Source: Bacillota bacterium
Lineage (GTDB): Bacteria; Bacillota; Clostridia; Tissierellales; Sedimentibacteraceae
DNA: 12,795 nucleotides
NCBI GenBank assembly: GCA_023425285.1
Contig: JAFACY010000068.1
Coordinates: 1-12,795, forward strand
Reading direction: 5' to 3'
Part shown: positions 7,225 through 12,795 of the stretch, piece by piece
Position numbering within the stretch: position 1 is the first letter of the stretch
How the letters are laid out: each line of letters starts with the position of its first letter
The notes under the pieces: model-generated
Database searches by the model: none
Told to the model about the DNA's origin: nothing
The model's input: only the letters and a program-made list of their open reading frames with translations
Translations under genes and position numbers: made by a program

Positions 7225-7638
7225 ATGGACAGATTGATGGGTCTTGATGTAGGAGACAGAACGATTGGAGTTGCAGTCAGTGATTTGCTGATGATTACCG
7301 CACAAGGGGTAACTACAATCAAAAGAACAAATATTAAAAACGATATCAACGAGCTTAAGAAAATAATCGACGAGTACAAGGTTACTAAAATTGTTGCGGG
7401 ACTGCCGAAGATGCTTGACGGAACTGTCGGCATTCAGGGAGAAAAGGTACTTGACTTTTTAGAAAAGCTTAAAAAGTATATTGACTTACCGGTTGAGCTT
7501 GAAGATGAGCGTTTCACCACATCAATATCTGAGAGAATGTTGATTGATGCCGATGTAAAAAGAAAAAAGAGAAAAGAAGTAATAGACAAATTAGCCGCGG
7601 TTCATATTTTATCAGGTTATATGCAAAGAACTAAATAA
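7225..7638 (+). CDS. ruvX: RuvX/YqgF-family RNase H-fold nuclease
   Basis: The 137-residue protein is a compact RNase H-like fold. Acidic active-site candidates are Asp8 in GLDVGDRTIGVAVSD, Glu95 in EDERFTT and Asp121 in DKLAAVHIL. The loop GLPKMLDGT (59-67) is also characteristic. Proteins of this family are proposed Holliday-junction resolvases, and in E. coli YqgF acts in processing the 5' end of pre-16S rRNA; which role applies here is not shown by the sequence. I chose ATG 7225, preceded by GAGGT (7216-7220), because it gives the standard family length. A longer frame from 7159 would run back into the reductase gene. It lies seven bases after the reductase and ten before the next gene, consistent with one transcript. 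Confidence 0.93.
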   Translation: MDRLMGLDVGDRTIGVAVSDLLMITAQGVTTIKRTNIKNDINELKKIIDEYKVTKIVAGLPKMLDGTVGIQGEKVLDFLEKLKKYIDLPVELEDERFTTSISERMLIDADVKRKKRKEVIDKLAAVHILSGYMQRTK

Positions 7639-7648
7639 GGAGCAGAAC

Positions 7649-7894
7649 ATGGAAGACAATATAATTGAGTTAATTAACGATGAAGGAAAGGTCGAAAAGC
7701 TTGTCATAGAGGCAACTTTTCATTTAGATGACACCATGTATGCAGTTCTTCACGAAGTGAATTCTGATGAAGGTATGATATATTGTGTGGAAGAATCTGA
7801 AGACGGCAACGGAATATTGATTAAAGTTGAAGACGAAGAAGAAATCAGAGAAGTAATGGAAGTTTATGAAGGAATTGCGGATGATTTAATTTAA
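7649..7894 (+). CDS. DUF1292 protein (YrzB-like)
   Basis: This is a small, strongly acidic cytoplasmic protein of 81 residues. It starts IIELINDEGKVEKLVIEATF and ends with an acidic run containing VEDEEEIREVMEVYE. It matches DUF1292 proteins (YrzB in Bacillus subtilis), which regularly follow ruvX in Firmicutes and have no established function. The ribosome binding site AAGGAG (7637-7642) overlaps the ruvX stop, and the start is six bases after it, which suggests coupled translation. No membrane segment, signal peptide or metal site is visible; it has a single cysteine. Identification rests on both the sequence pattern and the position. Confidence 0.88.
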   Translation: MEDNIIELINDEGKVEKLVIEATFHLDDTMYAVLHEVNSDEGMIYCVEESEDGNGILIKVEDEEEIREVMEVYEGIADDLI

Positions 7895-7915
7895 AATCAT
7901 TTTGGGGGTAAAGTT

Positions 7916-8389
7916 ATGGACAAATCAGATTACTTAATTAATGTTCTTACCAATAACGGTTATAAATCTACGGTCCAAAGGAGTTTAGTCTATGAAACTC
8001 TTACGGAAAATAAAGATAAGCATTTAAGTACTGAGGAAGTTTATGACCTGATAAAGGATAAGAACCCTAATATGGGAATTGCCACTATTTACAGAACACT
8101 TCAGCTTTTTGAAGAAATCGGCTTAGTTTATAAGCATAACTTTGATGACGGATGTTCAAGATATGAAATAATGGATGAAGCCGGTAATGAAATTCATCAG
8201 CATCATCATTTAGTATGCAAAATATGCGGAGACATTATTGAGGTCAAGGAAGATCTGATGAACTCATTGGAAGAAATCATAGAAAAACAATACAATTTTG
8301 AAATATTAAATCACGTAGTCAAATTCACAGGTATCTGCAGTCAATGTAGAAATAAGGAGAATGAAAATGGCTACAGAAAAGAAACATAA
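7916..8389 (+). CDS. Fur-family metal-dependent transcriptional regulator
   Basis: The 157-residue protein has an N-terminal winged helix with recognition-helix segment IATIYRTLQLFEEIGLV (55-71). A dimerisation domain follows, carrying the histidine cluster HQHHH (94-98) and two CxxC pairs (C101/C104 and C141/C144) that bind structural zinc. This is the Fur/PerR/Zur family. The sequence does not settle whether it senses iron, peroxide or zinc; Fur is a reasonable default. A GGGGG ribosome binding site (7904-7908) precedes the ATG by seven bases. The C-terminal 23 bases overlap the start of the RNase J gene. I see no obvious Fur-box within the operon, and no dedicated promoter in the 21-base gap upstream, so it is probably transcribed with its neighbours. 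Confidence 0.93.
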   Translation: MDKSDYLINVLTNNGYKSTVQRSLVYETLTENKDKHLSTEEVYDLIKDKNPNMGIATIYRTLQLFEEIGLVYKHNFDDGCSRYEIMDEAGNEIHQHHHLVCKICGDIIEVKEDLMNSLEEIIEKQYNFEILNHVVKFTGICSQCRNKENENGYRKET

Positions 8390-10088
8390 ATTAAAAATAA
8401 TCCCGCTTGGCGGACTTGGGGAAATAGGAAAAAACATGACAGTTATCGAATATGGAACAAACATAATCGTAGTAGACTGCGGTATGTCCTTCCCCGAAGA
8501 TGAAATGTTAGGTATTGATATAGTAATACCGGACATAACATATTTGATAAAAAATCAGGATAAGATAAAAGGAATTTGCCTTACACACGGGCATGAGGAC
8601 CACATCGGTTCGATACCGTATCTTTTAAAGAAAATAAGTGTTCCCTTGTACGGAACAAAGCTTACATTGGGGCTTGTGGAAAACAAGCTTTTAGAGCATA
8701 AAATAGAAGATGCGGAATTGAACAGGGTTGAGGCCGGTCAAACAATCAATCTGGGTTGCTTTAAAGTTACCTTTATAAGAAATAATCACAGTATTCCGGA
8801 TGCGGTATCATTTGCTATCGAAACACCAATCGGTATGATTGTACATACTGGAGACTTTAAAATTGACTACACACCCATAAACGAAGAGGTAATGGACCTG
8901 GCTAAACTGGCTGAATTCGGCAGAAAAGGCGTGCTGCTTGCTATGTCTGACAGCACAAATGTTGAAAGAGCCGGATTTACTCCATCTGAAAGAACCATTG
9001 GAGATAAGTTTTTAGAAATCTTTAAAACCTGCGAATCAAGAATTATCGTTGCTTCATTTGCATCTAATATTCACAGGTTACAGCAGATTATCAATGCTGC
9101 GGTGGCTAACAACAGAAAAGTTGCAATTTCAGGAAAGAGTATGATCAATGCCGTAAAGGTATCTCAGGAGTTGGGGTATCTGGAGGCACCGGAAGGAACC
9201 TTGATCCATGTAAATGATTTAAAGGATTACAAGGACAGTGAAATTGTTTTAATGACAACCGGGAGTCAGGGAGAGCCCATGTCTGCCCTCACAAGAATGG
9301 CAAACAGCGATCATAAGAAGATTCAGATTAAGAAGGGCGATTTGGTTATCATTTCTGCCAATCCCATACCGGGTAATGAAAAAACCGTTTCAAGAGTAAT
9401 CAACATGCTTTATGAAAAGGGTGCTACGGTATTGTATGATGCACTGACTCAGGTTCACGTTTCAGGTCACGCCAGAAGAGAAGAACTGAAGCTGATGTTA
9501 TCACTTTTAAAACCGAAATTTTTCATACCTGTGCACGGTGAATACAGACATCTGATGCAGCATGCAAAGCTTGCGGAGGAAATGGGTGTACCCGAAAAAA
9601 ATACTGTAATCGCTAAAAACGGTGATGTTATAGAGCTTACTTCAAAATCAATAGGGATTAACGGCTCAGTTACTTCGGGTAATATCCTTGTGGACGGTCT
9701 TGGAGTAGGAGACGTAGGAAACATAGTTCTGAGAGACAGAAAGCTGTTGGCTGAAAACGGATTGATAATAGTAGTCCTGGTTACGGAAAGAGGAAGCGGT
9801 AAAATCATTTCAGGACCTGAAATTGTTTCAAGAGGCTTTATATACGTAAGAGAAAATATTGACTTAATCGAAGAATCCAAGTCAGTCATAAGAAAAGCTT
9901 TGTCAAAGTGTGAAAACACTAAAATCAAGGATTGGAACAATATCAAAATGATGATCAAGGATGCCTTGAGCAGCTTCATATATGAAAAAATCAAAAGAAA
10001 TCCAATGATACTTCCTATAATCATGGAGGTTAAACCGGATGACATGTCAAGCATATGTGATTTATTTAAGGAAGAATTAGAAGTATAG
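8367..10088 (+). CDS. rnj: ribonuclease J
   Basis: This 573-residue metallo-beta-lactamase/beta-CASP nuclease acts in RNA maturation and decay, cutting internally and chewing from the 5' end. Metal-binding motifs are HGHEDH (74-79), NNH (139-141), HTGD (160-163) and HVSGH (364-368), with the further conserved PVHGEYRH segment at 388-395. The SDSTN motif at 194-198 and NPIPGNE (332-338) are also typical. It matches the length and pattern of RnjA/RnjB. I chose ATG 8367, which lies seven bases after AAGGAG (8354-8359). The ATG at 8361 is only one base from that site. The gene begins inside the fur coding region (23-base overlap), implying translational coupling, and ends at a good terminator, so it is the last gene of the operon. 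Confidence 0.96.
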   Translation: MATEKKHKLKIIPLGGLGEIGKNMTVIEYGTNIIVVDCGMSFPEDEMLGIDIVIPDITYLIKNQDKIKGICLTHGHEDHIGSIPYLLKKISVPLYGTKLTLGLVENKLLEHKIEDAELNRVEAGQTINLGCFKVTFIRNNHSIPDAVSFAIETPIGMIVHTGDFKIDYTPINEEVMDLAKLAEFGRKGVLLAMSDSTNVERAGFTPSERTIGDKFLEIFKTCESRIIVASFASNIHRLQQIINAAVANNRKVAISGKSMINAVKVSQELGYLEAPEGTLIHVNDLKDYKDSEIVLMTTGSQGEPMSALTRMANSDHKKIQIKKGDLVIISANPIPGNEKTVSRVINMLYEKGATVLYDALTQVHVSGHARREELKLMLSLLKPKFFIPVHGEYRHLMQHAKLAEEMGVPEKNTVIAKNGDVIELTSKSIGINGSVTSGNILVDGLGVGDVGNIVLRDRKLLAENGLIIVVLVTERGSGKIISGPEIVSRGFIYVRENIDLIEESKSVIRKALSKCENTKIKDWNNIKMMIKDALSSFIYEKIKRNPMILPIIMEVKPDDMSSICDLFKEELEV

Positions 10089-10093
10089 AATGG

Positions 10094-10119
10094 AAAGGAC
10101 TATAAGTCCTTTTTCTTTT
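10094..10119 (+). terminator. intrinsic terminator of the RNase J operon
   Basis: An 8-bp stem AAAGGACT/AGTCCTTT with a three-base loop starts five bases after the RNase J stop. It runs into TTTTT, a C, and TTTT. This is a standard Rho-independent terminator. Confidence 0.9.
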
Positions 10120-10144
10120 GAGGGATATTTTTTATCTCCCTGCC

Positions 10145-10174
10145 GGTCATAAAAATGGGGTTAGGTCATAAAAA
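10145..10174 (+). repeat. 11-bp direct repeat between convergent terminators
   Basis: GGTCATAAAAA occurs at 10145-10155 and again at 10164-10174, starts 19 bases apart. The second copy supplies the A-run that becomes the T-tail of the minus-strand terminator. It lies in the 130-base gap between the RNase J and orphan gene ends. Duplication of part of the terminator is a simple explanation. Confidence 0.6.
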
Positions 10175-10203
10175 GCAAGCCGGCGAATGTTCGCCGGCTG
10201 CTT
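10170..10203 (-). terminator. strong GC-rich terminator of the orphan minus-strand gene
   Basis: On the minus strand a GC-rich stem forms between 10199-10190 and 10187-10178 (ten pairs around a two-base centre, so eight or nine in practice). Four outer pairs (10203-10200 with 10176-10173) follow past a single bulged base. Five T follow immediately. It lies 17 bases after the stop of the 10220-10447 gene and is strong evidence that this small ORF is really transcribed leftward. Confidence 0.92.
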
Positions 10204-10219
10204 ATGTGCTTATTACCCG

Positions 10220-10447
10220 TTATTTTTTAATCATGTGAAAGTTTACACCTAAAACAGGTCCAAATTGAGATGGCTTATTATTTACAATCTTTTTTTCCGC
10301 CAATCTTGAATTTTCCCTTTTGGAAAAATCATCTGATACCGGACTACCACTTATTTCATTGGCAAACTGCAAACTGCCATTCAGTTTATTTCTAACCTTT
10401 ACATTATCAAATTCATTTGTAATCTTATACTTCGGAGTGTTACTCAT
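10220..10447 (-). CDS. small orphan protein, possibly a forespore/SASP-like spore protein
   Basis: This 75-residue hydrophilic protein has no cysteine, signal peptide or membrane segment. I do not recognise a family with certainty. Near the N-terminus, PKYKITNEFDNV (5-16) faintly resembles the KxEIAxEFGV region where the spore protease GPR cuts alpha/beta small acid-soluble spore proteins (SASPs), and NGSL (23-26) recalls their NGSVGG. The rest does not align, and the double-glycine motif is missing. The gene has its own sigma-G-like promoter and a strong terminator, so it is a free-standing transcription unit. I chose ATG 10447, with GGAAAG seven bases upstream; a TTG fifteen bases earlier is in frame but less likely. 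From memory, Clostridioides difficile has a SASP gene near fur and RNase J, which would fit, but I cannot verify this here. Confidence 0.75.
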   Translation of the reverse strand: MSNTPKYKITNEFDNVKVRNKLNGSLQFANEISGSPVSDDFSKRENSRLAEKKIVNNKPSQFGPVLGVNFHMIKK

Positions 10448-10508
10448 GTTCAATCTTTCCAATCCAGTCCAATAGAACCAACCCTCTCTTACAAGTAATA
10501 AGCATTAA

Positions 10509-10537
10509 TATTATGTGTTTAAGTTAATTTATTATGC
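10509..10537 (-). promoter_or_regulatory. sigma-G-like (forespore) promoter of the orphan gene
   Basis: On the minus strand GCATA (10537-10533) and CATAATA (10515-10509) are 17 bases apart. Both match the published Bacillus sigma-G consensus (GHATR, 17-18 bases, CATWNTA) at every position. The implied start near 10502 leaves a leader of about 55 bases. A second CATAATA at 10536-10530 lacks a -35 at the right distance. The match was found by eye in A/T-rich DNA, so chance is possible. Confidence 0.55.
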
Positions 10538-10601
10538 ATAGAAAAAAATGTTATTTCATGCTCTTTAAGAGTCCTGTCTGCGTCGAAAAATCATTTTTAT
10601 A

Positions 10602-10630
10602 TTGTAATTGATTTTAAAAAGATGTATAAT
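10602..10630 (+). promoter_or_regulatory. sigma-A promoter of the mltG operon
   Basis: TTGTAA (10602-10607) and a perfect TATAAT (10625-10630) are 17 bases apart, with transcription expected near 10637. The mltG ribosome binding site GGAGG (10651-10655) follows. A small palindrome CTCTT-T-AAGAG at 10561-10571 lies upstream, between this promoter and the divergent orphan-gene promoter; its meaning is unknown. Confidence 0.7.
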
Positions 10631-10659
10631 TTAATGGATTTTGAATATATGGAGGACAT

Positions 10660-11676
10660 ATGAAAAAGATACTTGCAATCCTAGTATTAGTGGCTGTAGT
10701 TATAACTTATTTTTTTGCTAAAAATTGTATAGACGATAATTTACAGGCTGTTGACAGTAATGATGATACAAAAATAGTTGTGGAAATACCTGCGGGAAGT
10801 TCTACAAATCACATAGCAGATATACTTTATGAAAATGAATTAATAAAAGACACACGTATTTTTAAATATTATGCTAAAAAAATTGATGCTGATTCTAAAT
10901 TGAAGGCAGGAAGCTTCGTGTTATCAAAAAATATGAATGTTGATGAGCTTTTAAATAAATTGATAAGCGGTGGAAGCTCAGGGAACACTTTAAATATTAC
11001 GGTTATTGAGGGTCTGACATTGGAGGAAACAGCAAGGGATATTTCCGAGCAAATGGATTTAAGCTACGACCGATTAGTGGAAATTATGAACAATGGTCAG
11101 ATGTTCAAGGATGATATGGAATTTTTGGAGGATTATCCCGATATTAACAACCTGCAGGGCTATCTCATGCCCGAAACGTACAATGTCTATATAAATTCAA
11201 GTGAAGAAGACATAGTGAAAGTGCTTTTAAATCAATTTGACAGATTTTATATAAATGAAATAAAACCAAGACTGGCTGACAGCAAGCTAAGCTTTGAAGA
11301 TCTTATAAACCTTGCAAGCATAGTGGAAAAGGAAGCACTGTTGGATGAGGAAAGAGATGAGGTTGCGGCAGTGTTTTTAAACAGAATTGATATAAATATG
11401 AAGCTGCAGTCATGCGCAACCGTAAATTACGCACATGGTGAATGGAAGGAAAGACTTACCTATGAGGATATAGCGATTGATTCTCCGTACAACACATACG
11501 TTGTGGAAGGATTGCCGCCCACACCGATTAATTCACCCGGAAAAGTTTCAATTATATCTTCACTTGAGCCGGCAGATGTTGATTATCTGTTCTTCGTTGC
11601 AAAAGGAGACGGTTCACATTATTTTTCCAGAAGCTATGATGAACATATAGAAGCGGCTGGAGAGTATTTAGACTAA
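10660..11676 (+). CDS. mltG: endolytic murein transglycosylase MltG
   Basis: MltG (YceG-like; YrrL in Bacillus) cuts nascent glycan strands near the membrane and so sets their length. The 338-residue protein has one N-terminal membrane segment (3-20) with the rest outside the cell. A LysM-like domain lies at about 38-105 (IVVEIPAGSSTNHIADIL onward). The catalytic domain contains LQGYLMPETYNV (165-176), the catalytic glutamate at 223 in ASIVEKEA (219-226), LQSCATVNYA (249-258) and SPYNTY followed by GLPPTPINSPG (275-294). The usual LQSDPT appears as LQSCAT, a variant I believe is common in clostridia. It starts the operon with trmR nine bases downstream, the order seen in Bacillus. Confidence 0.96.
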   Translation: MKKILAILVLVAVVITYFFAKNCIDDNLQAVDSNDDTKIVVEIPAGSSTNHIADILYENELIKDTRIFKYYAKKIDADSKLKAGSFVLSKNMNVDELLNKLISGGSSGNTLNITVIEGLTLEETARDISEQMDLSYDRLVEIMNNGQMFKDDMEFLEDYPDINNLQGYLMPETYNVYINSSEEDIVKVLLNQFDRFYINEIKPRLADSKLSFEDLINLASIVEKEALLDEERDEVAAVFLNRIDINMKLQSCATVNYAHGEWKERLTYEDIAIDSPYNTYVVEGLPPTPINSPGKVSIISSLEPADVDYLFFVAKGDGSHYFSRSYDEHIEAAGEYLD

Positions 11677-11685
11677 AGGAAGACT

Positions 11686-12330
11686 ATGGATAATATTAAC
11701 AGAGAATACATTGATAATTATATAAACTCTCTTATAGCTGATGAGGATGAAAAGCTTGCGGCATTCAGAAATGAATGTCAGGAAAGAAATCTTCCCATCA
11801 TCCATAATGAGGTGGGACAATTTATAAAGCTCATGATAAAGCAGTCAAACGTAAAAAGTATATTGGAGATAGGCACAAATGTGGGATATTCCTCTGTATT
11901 TTTCAGTCACGTTATGAATTTTGAAGGTAAGGTTGTGACACTGGAAAGAAGTGAGAAATTTTATCAGGAAGCTGTGAGAAATATCAAAAATTTTAATCTA
12001 GAAAAAAATATAGAGGTTCATTTCGGTGATGCAACGGAGATTTTGGATACCATAGAAGGCAGCTTTGACATGGCTTTTATTGATGCGGCAAAAAGCTATT
12101 ACAAATTGTTTTTTGATAAAGCCTGTGAAAGGATGAAGTCAGGCGGTATCATAATATCGGACAATGTATTGTATCAGGGCATGATTGCATCGGATGAGCT
12201 GGTTGTGAGAAGAAAAAAAACATTGGTGAGAAATTTGAGAAATTATCTTGAATATATATCACATGATGACAGATTTATTACTTCCGTTCTTCCATTGGGA
12301 GACGGACTGGCAGTTACATTGCTAAAATAA
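11686..12330 (+). CDS. trmR: TrmR-type SAM-dependent O-methyltransferase
   Basis: The 214-residue enzyme belongs to the COMT-like methyltransferases. The SAM-binding motif I is EIGTNVGYSS (61-70), an acidic ribose-binding residue follows at Glu87, and metal ligands are expected at Asp133 (FIDAAKSYY) and Asp159-Asn160. In B. subtilis the protein in this position, YrrM, was shown to be TrmR, which methylates 5-hydroxyuridine at position 34 of tRNAs to 5-methoxyuridine. The same neighbours here (mltG before, a U32 protein after) support that role over a catechol or caffeoyl-CoA methyltransferase. The ribosome binding site AAAGGAAG overlaps the mltG stop, and the next gene starts ten bases after its own stop. 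Confidence 0.88.
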   Translation: MDNINREYIDNYINSLIADEDEKLAAFRNECQERNLPIIHNEVGQFIKLMIKQSNVKSILEIGTNVGYSSVFFSHVMNFEGKVVTLERSEKFYQEAVRNIKNFNLEKNIEVHFGDATEILDTIEGSFDMAFIDAAKSYYKLFFDKACERMKSGGIIISDNVLYQGMIASDELVVRRKKTLVRNLRNYLEYISHDDRFITSVLPLGDGLAVTLLK

Positions 12331-12340
12331 AGGAGAAAGT

Positions 12341-12795
12341 ATGTTACCAAGACTATTAGCGCCTGCGGGCACTATGGATAAATTAATTATGGCAGTTGAA
12401 TACGGGGCTGACGAAATATATTTTGCCGGCAAATCAATGGGAATGAGAGCAGGAGGCAGGAATTTTTCTCAGAAGGAATTGGAAGAAGGAATTGAATACT
12501 GCCATAAGCATGGAAAGAAATCAAACATAACCGTAAATATAGTTCCTCATAATGATGATTTGATAGGAATTGAAGAATATCTGAAATATTTGCAGAAAAT
12601 AGGAGCGGATGCGCTTATAGCAGCTGATCCCGGACTGATTGACATTATAAAACAAACAGTTCCCGATATGAGGATACATCTATCGACTCAGGCAAATACC
12701 ACCAATTATCATACGGCAAATTTCTGGTACAGACAGGGAGTTAACAGAATTGTTTTAGCCCGTGAGCTTACATTTAAGGAAATAGAGGACATAGT
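12341..12795 (+). CDS. U32 family peptidase-like protein, TrhP type, N-terminal part (runs off right edge)
   Basis: Only the first 151 codons are present. The start LLAPAGTMDKLIMAVEYGADEIYFAG and the later LSTQANTTNYHTANFWYRQG and RIVLARELTFKEI are characteristic of the U32 family. Although named peptidases, the YrrN and YrrO members next to trmR in B. subtilis (TrhP1 and TrhP2) and E. coli TrhP hydroxylate uridine 34 of tRNA in a prephenate-dependent way, supplying the substrate of TrmR. The position directly after trmR makes the same role likely. The C-terminal cysteines that many U32 proteins carry lie beyond the window. AGGAG (12331-12335) precedes the ATG. Whether one or two U32 genes follow, as in Bacillus, cannot be seen. 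Confidence 0.9.
   Translation, partial: MLPRLLAPAGTMDKLIMAVEYGADEIYFAGKSMGMRAGGRNFSQKELEEGIEYCHKHGKKSNITVNIVPHNDDLIGIEEYLKYLQKIGADALIAADPGLIDIIKQTVPDMRIHLSTQANTTNYHTANFWYRQGVNRIVLARELTFKEIEDI

Noticed and set aside
8361..8366. ATG 8361 as RNase J start
   Set aside because: It is only one base from the AAGGAG; ATG 8367 has the normal seven-base spacing.
9467..10054. 195-codon open frame on the minus strand inside the RNase J gene
   Set aside because: It is antisense to a clearly conserved coding region, its translation is rich in Ser/Ile/Leu as expected of an antisense shadow, and it has no recognisable domain.
11401..11430. LQSCAT in place of LQSDPT in MltG as an active-site loss
   Set aside because: The catalytic glutamate (223) and other motifs are intact, and this variant is, as I remember it, common in clostridial MltG.

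Overview
The window is a low-GC, tightly packed stretch of a Firmicutes chromosome, most likely from an anaerobic, spore-forming member of the Clostridia. Four things point there: the A/T-rich codon use, the strong purine-rich ribosome binding sites, the gene order alaS - ireB - ruvX - DUF1292 - fur - RNase J followed by mltG - trmR - U32 peptidase, and a ferredoxin-fused aldo/keto reductase. A sporulation-type promoter in front of a small orphan gene supports a spore former. Genus cannot be fixed from the sequence alone.

Layout. Positions 1-2333 (minus strand) hold two ABC exporter half-transporters in tandem, joined by an ATGA stop/start overlap. The promoter-distal one runs off the left edge. 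A divergent GNAT acetyltransferase follows (2510-3070). From a consensus sigma-A promoter at 3125-3154 begins a long plus-strand series: alanyl-tRNA synthetase, IreB, a 32-bp perfect palindrome, an aldo/keto reductase with a C-terminal 2[4Fe-4S] domain, RuvX, a DUF1292 protein, a Fur-family regulator and ribonuclease J. From the reductase to RNase J the genes are 7-21 bases apart or overlap, so they look co-transcribed. The series ends at a clear intrinsic terminator (10094-10119).

From 10120 to 10659 lies a convergent/divergent junction. It holds an 11-bp direct repeat, a very strong GC-rich terminator on the minus strand, a 75-aa minus-strand gene with a textbook sigma-G-like promoter, and then the sigma-A promoter of the next plus-strand operon. 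That operon contains mltG (peptidoglycan chain terminator), a TrmR-type tRNA methyltransferase and the start of a U32-family protein of the TrhP type. The last two fit one pathway, making 5-methoxyuridine at tRNA wobble position 34.

Most of the window is conserved housekeeping information processing (translation, RNA decay, tRNA modification, cell-wall synthesis, metal regulation). I see no phage, IS element, CRISPR array, rRNA or tRNA gene. The least explained items are the orphan forespore-type gene, the reductase inserted in a core operon, and the long palindrome in front of it. No wholly new multi-gene system is evident.
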